A stretch of DNA of 64,000 nt from Chitinophaga sp. Ak27 (GTDB lineage Bacteria > Bacteroidota > Bacteroidia > Chitinophagales > Chitinophagaceae): contig NZ_JABAOB010000004.1 of NCBI RefSeq assembly GCF_012726295.1, forward strand, positions 248,001 through 312,000, written 5' to 3'. Position numbers and translations under genes: made by a program. The notes under the pieces are model-generated. The model was not told where the DNA came from. It was given only the letters and a program-made list of their open reading frames with translations, and ran no database searches. This document shows, in pieces, positions 26,472-35,667 of this stretch. Within the stretch, counting starts at the first letter, position 1. Each line of letters starts with the position of its first letter.

Positions 26472-27944
26472 ATGACCAGGTTTAACCTCTACGCTGCAGC
26501 TGCAACTATCCTGGCTGCCAGTGTACTCACAGTTTCTTGTAAAAAAGACGCACATCAGCAGGGAGATCGCCCGGTGAGCGCTACCCAGATTGTACCCGCT
26601 AACGGTGCTACCCTCAGCGGTGTACTCGGTACCAACAAGGCTACCCGCGATACCATTCACCTCACAGGTGGTACCTACCTGTTGAGCGGCCTGGTATATG
26701 TTGACACCCTGGATGTAATCCAGATCGATGCCGGTTCTACTATCAAAGGAATTCCAGGTGCTGCCGGTGTTCCGGGTGGTGGCCTGGTAATTACCCGTGG
26801 TGGTAAAATTGAAGCCAATGGTACTTCCAGCGCTCCCATTGTTTTCACTACCAACAGCGCCAGCCCTGCTTCCGGCCAAACTTCCGGTATCATTATCCTG
26901 GGTCGTGCTACCACCAACCTGGGTGATACTGCCCGTATCGAAGGTATTGGCGGTGTTCCTCCATTGATTCCTTACTATGGTGGTTCTGTTGACACCGACA
27001 ACTCAGGTATCCTGAAGTATGTACGTATTGAGTATGCTGGTTTCGAACTGTCACCCGACAATGAAATCAACGGTTTAACCCTCGGCGGCGTTGGTAGTGG
27101 TACTACTATCGACTACGTAGAAGTGTACAAAGCGGCTGATGATGGTATCGAATTCTTTGGCGGTACTGTAAACGCTACACACGTGGTAGTAGTAAACCCG
27201 CTGGATGATGGTCTCGATTTCGACAACGGTTTCCGTGGGCGTATTCAGTATGCGTTGGTAGTAGAAGATACTACCCGTGCTGATAAGAGCGGTTCCAACG
27301 GTATCGAGTCAGACAACAATGCTACCGGTAACCCCCGTACCCCGGTAACCAAACCATTGATTGCTAACCTCACTATCATTGGTCAGCCTAACCAAGCCCT
27401 TGCTACTAAAACCAACTTTGCCCCTTCTGGTACCGGCAAATATGGTGTAGCCGCACAATGGAGAAGAAGCAGCCAGTTTGAAGTGTACAACTCAGTATTC
27501 CTGGGCTTCAACAATGGTATCCTCCTGGACAATACCGTTCCTACCGGTGGTACTGCAGCAGATCAGACCACTCAGGAAAAGTACAGGGATGGTGTATCTA
27601 AAATCAAGAATAACCTGGTACACGCATTCAATGTTCCTTTCTTCAGCAATCCTGCTTATCCTTACAGCGCTACCAAGCCTTATGCTGACCCGGCTGATAA
27701 CAACACCGGCTATGCTAACGCAACAGATGCAAACCTGGCTATCAGATTGAAAGATCCGTTCAACAGGGTTCCTGTTGACTTCTATCTGCCAAGAACAGGC
27801 GCTCCTGCGGTTGCTTCTCCTGCGCTGACAGGTGGTTTAACTTCCGGCTTACCTGCTGGTTTAGTAGGTACTACCTACAGAGGTGCATTCGATGGTACAG
27901 CTACCAACAACTGGGCTACCGGATGGACTAAATTCAATTACTAA
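26472..27944 (+). CDS. Surface lipoprotein with parallel beta-helix-like repeats
   Basis: A 490-residue lipoprotein: the ATG at 26472 gives an Ala-rich signal and lipobox LTVSCKKD. The body belongs to a Bacteroidota family with a right-handed beta-helix look: TYLLSGLVYVDTLDVIQIDAGSTIKG, LVITRGGKIEANGTSSAPIVFT, YGGSVDTDNSGILKYVRIEYAG, NEINGLTLGGVGSGTTIDYVEV, DDGIEFFGGTVNATHVVV. Function is unknown; such proteins commonly follow TonB receptors and may bind or present the ligand at the surface. Codon use is strongly biased to GGT, GCT, ACC and CGT compared with its neighbours, which suggests high expression. A strong hairpin terminator follows the stop. Confidence 0.8.
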   Translation: MTRFNLYAAAATILAASVLTVSCKKDAHQQGDRPVSATQIVPANGATLSGVLGTNKATRDTIHLTGGTYLLSGLVYVDTLDVIQIDAGSTIKGIPGAAGVPGGGLVITRGGKIEANGTSSAPIVFTTNSASPASGQTSGIIILGRATTNLGDTARIEGIGGVPPLIPYYGGSVDTDNSGILKYVRIEYAGFELSPDNEINGLTLGGVGSGTTIDYVEVYKAADDGIEFFGGTVNATHVVVVNPLDDGLDFDNGFRGRIQYALVVEDTTRADKSGSNGIESDNNATGNPRTPVTKPLIANLTIIGQPNQALATKTNFAPSGTGKYGVAAQWRRSSQFEVYNSVFLGFNNGILLDNTVPTGGTAADQTTQEKYRDGVSKIKNNLVHAFNVPFFSNPAYPYSATKPYADPADNNTGYANATDANLAIRLKDPFNRVPVDFYLPRTGAPAVASPALTGGLTSGLPAGLVGTTYRGAFDGTATNNWATGWTKFNY

Positions 27945-27958
27945 TCAGTTTTTATGGC

Positions 27959-27993
27959 GTGACTGGTCCCCTCCGGGGGATCGGTCACTTTTT
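27959..27993 (+). terminator. Hairpin with T run between the two lipoprotein genes
   Basis: GTGACTGGTCCCC (27959-27971) pairs imperfectly with GGGGATCGGTCAC (27976-27988), followed by TTTTT. It lies just after the beta-helix lipoprotein and just before the next lipoprotein start, so it may reduce expression of that gene relative to the first. Confidence 0.65.
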
Positions 27994-27998
27994 AATCA

Positions 27999-28820
27999 AT
28001 GTATTATCAAATGAGGTATTCTATTGTAAGATTATTATGTTGCCTGTTGGCAGGGATAGGATTGTTTTCCTGTAAGAAAGGCACACTGCTGGAAGGAGAG
28101 AAGTTCATGGAATTGTCGGTTCCTTTTGTACTAACTACTACGGATACACTAGATGTATTTGTGGATGGCCACCTGGAAAGGACAGCTGAAAATATTAAAG
28201 GCCACAGCGTTAGCGTGTTATTAAAACAGAAAAGTCAATTGCAGCTCAGCATACGGAAAAAAGGCAGCGCCACGGTATTGAAAGATACAACCATAAATGT
28301 CACTACCAACAGCCTGTCATTGTCCTATGCCTACGATCCTGCATTGGGATTTAACCAGTTTGTGAAGGGAAGCGATTTTGAGCATCCTTCTACCGACAGC
28401 ATTGCATTTATTCTTATTAATAAGTTTACCAATTTCGGTTCCGGAAAAATCAATGTAACGATCTTCCGTAATAACAGTAAAGACTATACGGCAAATCCAG
28501 CCGATTCGGTTACTATCCTTAAAAATATACCATTAGGAGGCATGTCTGAGAAAGTAATACTGCCCGTAAAAGCAGCCGATGGCACAAAGAATCTTTACGT
28601 CATTGTTGTTCGTGATGCCGTAAGCGGCATAGACCCCAACGCAGAATATACGCGTGATTTTGGCGCACCCGAGAACTCTGCCTATAACTTTATTAACGAT
28701 GATAGCAACGCCCAGGCTTCGCCTGGTCTCATCAACGGCATTTCCATTTTCCCTCTTTCATACGATACCGGCAGCAAAGTATACTATATGACGGATACAC
28801 AGATAGCGTTCCAGTTATAA
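27999..28820 (+). CDS. Lipoprotein of unknown function
   Basis: A 273-residue lipoprotein. The signal is MRYSIVRLLCCLLAGIGLFSCKKG, with the ATG at 27999 four codons upstream of the one at 28011; either may be used. The rest is beta-rich with repeated small domains (LDVFVDGHLERTAENIKGHSVSVLLKQ and KINVTIFRNNSKDYTANPADSVTILKNIPLGG) and looks like a surface-exposed Ig-like or DUF4397-like protein. It is the last gene of the second signalling cassette and probably a partner of the TonB receptor and beta-helix protein. Its TAA stop is joined directly to palindromic repeat copy 2. Confidence 0.75.
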   Translation: MYYQMRYSIVRLLCCLLAGIGLFSCKKGTLLEGEKFMELSVPFVLTTTDTLDVFVDGHLERTAENIKGHSVSVLLKQKSQLQLSIRKKGSATVLKDTTINVTTNSLSLSYAYDPALGFNQFVKGSDFEHPSTDSIAFILINKFTNFGSGKINVTIFRNNSKDYTANPADSVTILKNIPLGGMSEKVILPVKAADGTKNLYVIVVRDAVSGIDPNAEYTRDFGAPENSAYNFINDDSNAQASPGLINGISIFPLSYDTGSKVYYMTDTQIAFQL

Positions 28821-28922
28821 AAAGCAGAAAGCCAAAAGCAGAAAGCTATTGTAGCGAATAATCAATGAGGATTAAAGACTCGCTGATATCATTCCCTACA
28901 ATAGCTTTTTGCTTTCTGCTTT
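28821..28922. repeat. Palindromic gene-end repeat, copy 2 (putative bidirectional terminator)
   Basis: AAAGCAGAAAGC at 28821-28832 pairs with GCTTTCTGCTTT at 28911-28922, and a perfect inner 13-bp stem AAAGCTATTGTAG (28842-28854) pairs with 28896-28908. A T run follows the inner stem. It fills the 100 bases between two convergent genes and touches both stop codons. The core CGAATAATCAA resembles CGAATGATCAA of copy 1. Confidence 0.85.
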
Positions 28923-30816
28923 ATAATTCCTGTTCCAGCGCCCCAGGTAATCTATACCCATCGTTATAGGGTATGATATATTTCCGGGGCGCCACGCCGC
29001 AGGAAGAAGATGTTTCTACAATCAGGTCATACCCCGGGCGACCATTTTTCTCAAAACGGAATTTGTTGTCGTAGCACCGGCGGTTATCACTACCGTTATC
29101 ATACTCATAGGACGTAACCAGGTGTGTAAGCGGCGACAGCTGATCGCTCTGTAATCCAATAATATCTACCCAGGATACATTTTCTCCCATGTGGGTAAGG
29201 CCGCCTTGCAGTGCAATGCCTACCTGTTCATCGCCGGTACGTAATAGTTTGAGGAAGCGGCCGGAATAGCCGTACATCCCGCCGCCACCCGCGTTGAGCA
29301 GAAAGGTTTGCAGTTGCCATTTATCTGCATTTTTGCTAAACAGCAATATGTCGCACCAACCAGTGGCGGCTCCATACTGGGGGCCCTGGTTGGTAAATAT
29401 TGCCAGGGCATATAGTTTTTTATCTGTTTTAAAGAAGCGCAGCGTATCCAGTGATCTGATGATACTGTCGTGATCGCCCACCTCGGCAAAAAAGGATACC
29501 GTGTCATACACCGCACGGGATAAGCGCATTGCCTGGTCAGCGTTGAAATCCGGCGCGGGCGCCACCTGGAGATTCCAGTTGTCGCTGGCCCGGCTGCTGC
29601 TGATCAACCGTATCCCGGCTATTTTCCAGCCATTATCGCCACGTTGTAATTGGTATTCCTGCTCAAAGATACCATTGCCGTTTACGGGGTCGTCGACCGC
29701 CACGGTTGCCTGGATGTTGATAGTCCGCTCGGCTCCGGGAATAGGCTGGTAAAGCGGCTTTAGCAGTTTAGCAGCGGTGATGCCTCCATACATTTTTACA
29801 CTGGAAAACTGTGCCACGGTACCCCAGCGTTTACCGGTACAATATTCCCAGGCATGTGCATATTGGCGCCGGTTCAGTGCAGCGGTAAAAGAGTCTACTA
29901 CTTCCGTTGCCAGCAGCATGTTGGGAAGGGGGGGCATGTCGGGGGCTGTTGTGGCAAGCCCGGTTAGTTCATTGCCTTCGGGATAATATTGATAGGAGCG
30001 ACGTGCCACATAATCCATTTGCCCGTTCATGAACCGGGTTTGTTTAATCCAGTTCCCTTTGGCATCGTACTCGTATTGGTAAGTATTAATATATACTTTC
30101 CCGTGACCACTATAGGTGGTAGCTGATATATCTCCCTGTTTATTCAACTCCATGGTGGTCATGAAATTGTTAGCCGGCGTGTTTTTATAGCTCGTCTTAA
30201 ACCGGAACAGCTGCGCCTTTTCATCAAACTCACGGCTCCATTCCATGTCCTGGCTGGTGCTGGTCGTATGTGATCCGGTTAACTTCCCCGCCTTGTTGTA
30301 TGTATATGTAGTGGTAGTTTCCGGCTGACCCCGTTGCGTGGTAATACTTTTGTCCACCAGGCGACGCTTGTCGTAGAAAAGCTGCACGGACTGCAGAAGG
30401 GTATACCTGTCGTGCTCCATGTAGCCATAGGTATCTATCTGTCGGATGCTGTTGTCATCGTTGTACAGGTATATTTTCCTTCCCGGTCCGTCACTGCTGT
30501 CTATCCGGTTACCGGTATAGTAGTAGTGGGTGGGAATACTTTTATCGGTGCCGGTATAGTTCATCAGCTTCGATGGCCAGCCCGATGTCGTGAACTCAAA
30601 CGCTTGATAAGTTAAAGTATTGCTGGGTGTACCCTTGCTATCGTAATTGATGAGGCATTGTATGTACGATTTTACAGGCCCTCTCAGCAACCCCTTTTCC
30701 CTATTGACCAGTAGCAGTATGGAGATATCCTGTTTGGTGATGTTTTCATGTAATTCCTGTGACTGGGCATTGGCCGCTAACAAACAAAGTGCTACCAGTA
30801 ATATAAATTTATTCAT
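28921..30816 (-). CDS. Secreted YD-repeat-like protein of unknown function
   Basis: A 631-residue exported protein with signal peptide MNKFILLVALCLLAANAQSQ. The ATG at 30816 is chosen because an in-frame TTG at 30846 lies inside a promoter-like box. Residues about 60-285 contain degenerate tyrosine-rich repeats of the type YxYDxxGNLxxxxxY (YLYNDDNSIRQIDTYGY, YTYNKAGKLTGSHT, YQYEYDAKGNWIKQTRF), as in RHS/YD wall-associated proteins but without the long shell or toxin tip. A middle SnoaL/DUF4440-like segment (about 310-400) and a C-terminal domain with several aromatic residues follow. No function can be assigned. It converges on the preceding lipoprotein through a palindromic repeat. Confidence 0.75.
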   Translation of the reverse strand: MNKFILLVALCLLAANAQSQELHENITKQDISILLLVNREKGLLRGPVKSYIQCLINYDSKGTPSNTLTYQAFEFTTSGWPSKLMNYTGTDKSIPTHYYYTGNRIDSSDGPGRKIYLYNDDNSIRQIDTYGYMEHDRYTLLQSVQLFYDKRRLVDKSITTQRGQPETTTTYTYNKAGKLTGSHTTSTSQDMEWSREFDEKAQLFRFKTSYKNTPANNFMTTMELNKQGDISATTYSGHGKVYINTYQYEYDAKGNWIKQTRFMNGQMDYVARRSYQYYPEGNELTGLATTAPDMPPLPNMLLATEVVDSFTAALNRRQYAHAWEYCTGKRWGTVAQFSSVKMYGGITAAKLLKPLYQPIPGAERTINIQATVAVDDPVNGNGIFEQEYQLQRGDNGWKIAGIRLISSSRASDNWNLQVAPAPDFNADQAMRLSRAVYDTVSFFAEVGDHDSIIRSLDTLRFFKTDKKLYALAIFTNQGPQYGAATGWCDILLFSKNADKWQLQTFLLNAGGGGMYGYSGRFLKLLRTGDEQVGIALQGGLTHMGENVSWVDIIGLQSDQLSPLTHLVTSYEYDNGSDNRRCYDNKFRFEKNGRPGYDLIVETSSSCGVAPRKYIIPYNDGYRLPGALEQEL

Positions 30817-30843
30817 TCGGGTATCCGGGTTTTGGCGAAGGGT

Positions 30844-30851
30844 CAAATATA
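30844..30851 (-). promoter_or_regulatory. Promoter -7 box (TATATTTG)
   Basis: Read leftwards this is TATATTTG, an exact match to the Bacteroidota TAnnTTTG -7 element, 27 bases before the ATG of the YD-like protein. No clear -33 TTG was found at the right distance. Confidence 0.4.
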
Positions 30852-30914
30852 GGAATAAACACTTTTATTCTTTATTTTAAAAAGCTATTTTGCCGGTCGA
30901 ACAATTCTAACGTT

Positions 30915-31730
30915 ATGATAAAGCATCGTTTTTCCCGGACGCTGGCTATGGCCTTATTTGCCGGTTTTATTTCCTGCGCAGGAACAGTGAAAAAAGATAC
31001 CCCGCCTAAGTGGATCCCTCTTTTTAATGGAAAGGACATCAATGACTGGATCGTGAAAATTCATCACCACGAGGTAGGCGACAACTTCGGGAATACCTTC
31101 CGGGTAGAGGATAGTATTATTAAAGTGCGCTACGACCAGTATAGTGACTTCAATGAGCAGTTTGGCCACCTGTATTATAAACAACCCTTTTCGCATTATC
31201 ACCTGAAGTTCGAGTACCGCTTTGTAGGGAAGTGGTGCCCTACTGCACCGGAATATACGTTACTCAACAGTGGCGTCATGTTTCATTCACAGGATCCGCG
31301 TACCATGCCCAAAGAGCAGGACTGGCCTATTTCTATAGAAATGCAACTATTGGCGGGTTTGGGAAATGGCCAACGCCGGCCCACAGGTAATATGTGCTCG
31401 CCCGGTACCAACGTGGTATACAAAGGAAAGCTGGATGAAACGCATTGCATCGAATCATCTTCCCATACCTATGAAGGGGAACAGTGGGTACGCGGGGAGC
31501 TGATTGTACTGGGCGATTCCCTGATCACGCATATTATCAACGGAGATACGGTATTACAGTACTCCAAACCGCAGATTGGCGGGGGCGTAGTACATGACTA
31601 TAATCCTGCCATCAAGATCGACGGTAAACTCCTGTCGGAAGGGTATATCGCCTTACAAAGTGAAGGACAACCGGTGGACTTCAGGCATATTGAGATCATG
31701 GATTTAAGCCCGGCGGCTAATAGGAAATAA
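30915..31730 (+). CDS. DUF1080 (3-keto-disaccharide hydrolase family) lipoprotein
   Basis: A 271-residue lipoprotein: the signal ends FAGFISCAGT with a lipobox cysteine near residue 21. The whole mature part is a DUF1080 / 3-keto-disaccharide hydrolase domain, a concanavalin-like jelly roll: WIPLFNGKDINDWIVKIHHHEVGDN at the start, GVMFHSQDP in the middle, and GYIALQSEGQPVDFRHIEIMDL at the end are all typical. It is expected to act in the periplasm or at the surface on glycosides, although many members have no demonstrated activity. It is monocistronic and ends in a hairpin terminator. Confidence 0.92.
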   Translation: MIKHRFSRTLAMALFAGFISCAGTVKKDTPPKWIPLFNGKDINDWIVKIHHHEVGDNFGNTFRVEDSIIKVRYDQYSDFNEQFGHLYYKQPFSHYHLKFEYRFVGKWCPTAPEYTLLNSGVMFHSQDPRTMPKEQDWPISIEMQLLAGLGNGQRRPTGNMCSPGTNVVYKGKLDETHCIESSSHTYEGEQWVRGELIVLGDSLITHIINGDTVLQYSKPQIGGGVVHDYNPAIKIDGKLLSEGYIALQSEGQPVDFRHIEIMDLSPAANRK

Positions 31731-31783
31731 ACTGCGCACAACAAAAGTCCGGGATAGTACGCACCGGAATTTAAAATATAGAA

Positions 31784-31815
31784 AACGGCTTCCTCAGAAA
31801 GGAAGTCGTTTTTTT
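31784..31815 (+). terminator. Rho-independent terminator after the DUF1080 gene
   Basis: AACGGCTTCCT (31784-31794) pairs with AGGAAGTCGTT (31800-31810) with one G-U pair and a 5-base loop, followed by a run of T to 31815. It is a clear intrinsic-type terminator 53 bases after the stop codon. Confidence 0.85.
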
Positions 31816-31981
31816 ATAATTAGGAGGAGCAGGGGATAATGAAAAATCCCCCTATGAAGCCCATATGGGGCCTGCCGGTAAAAAAGGAACGTTCATCGCC
31901 AATACATGGCCGCTGATCGCCTTTTCCTTGCAAAAAATAATTTTTAGTAGTAGTATAGGGGTTTTTTTCCCGGCACTCGTC

Positions 31982-31989
31982 TAAATTTG
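31982..31989 (+). promoter_or_regulatory. Promoter -7 box (TAAATTTG)
   Basis: TAAATTTG is an exact match to the Bacteroidota -7 consensus, 15 bases before the first good ATG of the sterol-desaturase-family gene. Transcription would start near 31996. The upstream half is T-rich and lacks an obvious TTG. Confidence 0.5.
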
Positions 31990-32004
31990 CAAGGGAAACC
32001 TGTA

Positions 32005-32940
32005 ATGGGAGAAATCCCTGGAAATGTATTACCTATGACAGAATCAACTTTGAGTTCGGCTATTGTTTATTTGTTCGGAACTATTATTATTTTAAGCCTC
32101 CTGGAATCTTATTTCAGCTATAAACATGATAAGAAATACTATGATTCCAAAGACACCCTGACCACCGTTTACCTGATGAGCGTTAACTTCCTCGTAAACG
32201 TGGTCATGAAATCCGGAACTTATCTTTTACTGGATTTTTGCTATCGGCGCTATCGTTTTTTTATCATTCCCAACACATTCCTTTACTGGATGGTGCTGAT
32301 CCTGCTACAGGATTTCCTGTACTGGTTGCTGCACGCCACCGGGCACTATATCAGGCTGTTTTGGGCAGTACATGTTACCCATCATTCGTCTGAACAGTTT
32401 AACCTCACTACCGGATTCCGTTCCAGCGTATTTGAGCCTATGTACCGGTTATTCTTCTTCGTGCCATTGAGCCTGCTGGGCTTTAGCGCCCTGGACATCC
32501 TGTTTGCCTACTATATTACACAGATATACGGTAACCTGGTGCATACCCAGGCCATCGGAAAACTGCACCCGGTAATTGAGTATATATTTGTGACGCCCTC
32601 TCACCATCGGGTACATCATGCCAGTAACTACCGGTACCTCGACAAAAACATGGGTATGCTGCTGATCCTCTGGGACCGCCTATTTGGCACCTTCCAGGAA
32701 GAACTGCCGGAAGATAAGGTAAAGTACGGACTGGTAAAAGAATTGGAGAACCGTGGCCCCGTGAACATTATTTTTCATGAGTTTATTGCTCTCTGGCAGG
32801 ACATGAAAAAAGCTGATTCACCGGCAGATAAACTGAAATACCTGTTTTATGCGCCGGGATGGAGCCACGACGGACAGTCGCAAACTAGCAAAGACCTGCA
32901 GCGGCAGTTGGCGGAAGAAGAGGGGAGTGCAGTGGTGTAG
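32005..32940 (+). CDS. Sterol desaturase / fatty-acid hydroxylase family membrane protein
   Basis: An integral membrane di-iron enzyme of 311 residues if it starts at ATG 32005, or 301 from ATG 32035; an upstream TTG lies inside the -7 promoter box. It has about four to five transmembrane helices (TLSSAIVYLFGTIIILSLLES, FLYWMVLILLQDFLYWLL) and the histidine clusters of the family: HATGH, HVTHH and the pair HTQ...HPVIEY and SHHRVHH. It may hydroxylate or desaturate a lipid such as a sphingolipid or sterol-like hopanoid. The small two-helix protein follows with a 49-base gap and may be co-transcribed. Confidence 0.88.
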   Translation: MGEIPGNVLPMTESTLSSAIVYLFGTIIILSLLESYFSYKHDKKYYDSKDTLTTVYLMSVNFLVNVVMKSGTYLLLDFCYRRYRFFIIPNTFLYWMVLILLQDFLYWLLHATGHYIRLFWAVHVTHHSSEQFNLTTGFRSSVFEPMYRLFFFVPLSLLGFSALDILFAYYITQIYGNLVHTQAIGKLHPVIEYIFVTPSHHRVHHASNYRYLDKNMGMLLILWDRLFGTFQEELPEDKVKYGLVKELENRGPVNIIFHEFIALWQDMKKADSPADKLKYLFYAPGWSHDGQSQTSKDLQRQLAEEEGSAVV

Positions 32941-32989
32941 CGGTCTCGCAGGCTATTTTTATTATCTGCTCCTATACCTGTCAAACAAT

Positions 32990-33631
32990 ATGGAATTAAT
33001 CAGTAGACCCTTTTTCCCGGATGAAATCCGCCTGTTGAATAAGCTGAAACTTAAATACAGTCAGAAGGCCGTATCACGTCTGAAGGTATATGACTTGCTG
33101 TTGATTTTTATCACCGGCATCGCCTTTGCGGATATGGCCACCATGATCAAATCCGGTATGGGCGTCGCCGTATTTGGCACGCTGGCTGGCCTTTGTTTTT
33201 TTGTTGTCTTATTTGCCCCTTTTGAGAGATACCAGAACAACAGGCGCATAAAACGCAAATGGTCGGTCGCCAACTCGCTGCTGATGCAAAACAGGCTCAC
33301 CGTTACCAGGGTAAATGCCCTACAGATAGCGCTGGCAGCCGAATATGAGGATGAAGGCGATTTATACCTGGTCGCTTATAAACCAGACGCCGTACTCTAT
33401 TTATGGGATAATAATTACCAGTTAAGCAAACGGTTGCCCTGCCTGAATTTTGATATCTACCCCGAAGAATTTACCAGGCTTACCGGCCGCCAGGTATACA
33501 CCCTGAGCGAACAAATTATGCCGCTTTCCATTGCCGCCGCACATAAATGGAAGTACCTGAAAAAATATGGAAGTCCCCGGCAACTCAGTACCGAGGAGAT
33601 CAGCATGGAAGACCTGATCGCCAGGTTTTAG
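32990..33631 (+). CDS. Two-helix membrane protein of unknown function
   Basis: A 213-residue protein. The ATG at 32990 (MELISRPFF) is chosen; a longer in-frame reading overlaps the preceding gene. A hydrophobic hairpin lies at about residues 30-75 (VYDLLLIFITGIAFADMATMI and VAVFGTLAGLCFFVVLFAPF), followed by a soluble domain with DEGDLYLVAYKPDAVLYLWDNN. No family was recognised. It sits after the sterol-desaturase-family gene in the same direction and ends with an acidic, ordered tail. Confidence 0.72.
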   Translation: MELISRPFFPDEIRLLNKLKLKYSQKAVSRLKVYDLLLIFITGIAFADMATMIKSGMGVAVFGTLAGLCFFVVLFAPFERYQNNRRIKRKWSVANSLLMQNRLTVTRVNALQIALAAEYEDEGDLYLVAYKPDAVLYLWDNNYQLSKRLPCLNFDIYPEEFTRLTGRQVYTLSEQIMPLSIAAAHKWKYLKKYGSPRQLSTEEISMEDLIARF

Positions 33632-33805
33632 AAGGTATAACGGTATGCCTCACACGCAGGAACAGGATGGGGCAGGATGCCATCATCGGATTTTACCTGT
33701 AATATTGGATAAGTGCTGCCCCTGAACAATGAAATTTGCAGCATTCCTTGTCAGCCCGGTGTTATCTGATTACAATCAAAATGCAGGTATTTAAATTTTC
33801 CCGTT

Positions 33806-35662
33806 ATGTACTTATTTAGCAAGACAATGCTCGTAATATGCCTGTTGCTGCCGGCATCATCACTGCGGGCACAGTTAACCAATCCGTTGATTCCTATACC
33901 GGTAGAAATGGTTACCGGTAAAGGCGCTTTCCCCATTTCCCGGGAAACCGCTATCGCTGCCGATGCCGCATTACATGGAGAAGCAGCGCTGCTGCGAGAA
34001 CAACTAACCGCAGTTACCGGGTATCCGCTACCGTTAGTGTCAGCACGCAATACCGGTAAGGCAATCCGCATGCAGCTCAATACTTCCAACGAAGCGGCCC
34101 TGGGGAAGGAAGGCTACCGGCTGAATATTACACCGGCGGGCGTCATTATCCGCGCCAATACGCCAGCAGGCATTTTTTATGGCGTACAATCATTATTACA
34201 GCTACTCCCGCCAGCCATAGAAAAAAGGCAGTTGATGCAGCAGGCACTGACTTTGCCAGCCGTATCGGTAACAGACTATCCCCGCTTCGGCTGGAGAGGA
34301 TTGATGCTGGATGATAGCCGCCATTTCTTTTCTAAATCATTCGTGAAGAAGTATATCGACCAGATGGCCAAATACAAATTCAATGTATTCCACTGGCATC
34401 TTACTGATGATCCGGGTTGGAGACTGGCCATCCAAAAATATCCACAACTCACAGAGATCGGCGCCTGGCGTGTTCCCAGAACAGGACGTTGGGGAACTTA
34501 CAGCGGACCTGTACCAGGAGAGCGGGCCACTGATGGCGGATTTTATTCAGCGGAGGATATCCGCGAAGTAGTACAATACGCCGCCGCCAGGCATGTTACC
34601 ATCGTACCGGAAATAGATGTTCCAGGTCACAGCGGCGCCCTGATCGCCGCGTTCCCGGAAGTATCCTGCAAGCACGAACACCATCCTACGTATCCGGGAA
34701 GCAGTGAAGGTCCCGGCGATAATGTGCTCTGTGCCGGAGAAGAAAAAAGCTTTGTGCTGCTGGACAGCATCCTGGGCGAAGTGGCGTCGTTATTTCCTGG
34801 TACCTACCTCCATATCGGCGGCGATGAGGTGGATAAATCGTTCTGGAAGCAATGCCCCAAATGCCAGCGCCGTATGAAACAGGAAGGGTTGAAAGATGAA
34901 CACGAATTACAAAGTTATTTTATTAAAAGAGTGAGCAGGATCGTAGAGCGATATGGCAAAAAGCTGATAGGCTGGGACGAGATCCTCGAAGGGGGATTGG
35001 CTCCCGGTGCGGCAGTGATGTCGTGGCGGGGACCAGAAGGCGGTATTGCTGCCGGCAAAGCGGGGCATGCCGTGGTAATGACACCGCTGCAGTTTTGTTA
35101 CCTGGATTACCTGCAAACAGATTGGCACATCGAACAGATCGGCGGCAACCACCTAACGTTGACGGATACCTATCGCTTTGAACCGGTGCCCGAAGAAGTA
35201 GATCCCGCTTACATTCTCGGGGGACAAGGCAACCTGTGGACCGAGTTCATTGCTTCTCCGGGGCGGGCGGAGTATATGACCTGGCCGCGGGCCTTCGCCC
35301 TGGCCGAGGTACTGTGGTCTCCAAAAAAAGAACGTGTGTTACCGGATTTTCTTAGCAGGGTAGAAAAGCATTTCGTACGTTTGTCTGACGCCGGCGTCAA
35401 CTATGCCCCCGCTATTTATGATCCCCAGGTGCGCACGGAAAAGAATGCCACAGGTGCCGTAAACCTGGTCCTGTTCACCGAGGCGCCTGACCTGGAGCTG
35501 TACTATACGTTTGAAGGCGTACGCCCCGACCGGTACGCATTGAAATATACCGGTACGCCGGTGGCAATACCTGCCGGCGCCTCCGATGTCAAAGTGGTGA
35601 CGTACCGCAACGGCAAGCAAATGGGCAGGGTATTATCTATCAATATAAAAGAGCTGCATTAA
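33806..35662 (+). CDS. Beta-N-acetylhexosaminidase (GH20)
   Basis: A 618-residue secreted GH20 enzyme. A signal peptide (CLLLPASSLRAQ) is followed by the GH20b-like domain (about 30-150, ANTPAGIFYGVQSLLQLLP) and the catalytic TIM barrel from FGWRGLMLDDSRHFF. The catalytic Asp340-Glu341 pair lies in YLHIGGDEVD. The substrate-contact motifs FHWHLTDDPGWR and PEIDVPGH are intact. A short beta C-terminal domain of the FN3-like chitobiase C type (about 545-615, LYYTFEGVRPD) closes it. It removes terminal GlcNAc or GalNAc from glycans in the periplasm. The GH78 gene follows after 5 bases, so both act on the same glycan. Confidence 0.96.
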   Translation: MYLFSKTMLVICLLLPASSLRAQLTNPLIPIPVEMVTGKGAFPISRETAIAADAALHGEAALLREQLTAVTGYPLPLVSARNTGKAIRMQLNTSNEAALGKEGYRLNITPAGVIIRANTPAGIFYGVQSLLQLLPPAIEKRQLMQQALTLPAVSVTDYPRFGWRGLMLDDSRHFFSKSFVKKYIDQMAKYKFNVFHWHLTDDPGWRLAIQKYPQLTEIGAWRVPRTGRWGTYSGPVPGERATDGGFYSAEDIREVVQYAAARHVTIVPEIDVPGHSGALIAAFPEVSCKHEHHPTYPGSSEGPGDNVLCAGEEKSFVLLDSILGEVASLFPGTYLHIGGDEVDKSFWKQCPKCQRRMKQEGLKDEHELQSYFIKRVSRIVERYGKKLIGWDEILEGGLAPGAAVMSWRGPEGGIAAGKAGHAVVMTPLQFCYLDYLQTDWHIEQIGGNHLTLTDTYRFEPVPEEVDPAYILGGQGNLWTEFIASPGRAEYMTWPRAFALAEVLWSPKKERVLPDFLSRVEKHFVRLSDAGVNYAPAIYDPQVRTEKNATGAVNLVLFTEAPDLELYYTFEGVRPDRYALKYTGTPVAIPAGASDVKVVTYRNGKQMGRVLSINIKELH

Positions 35663-35667
35663 CAACT

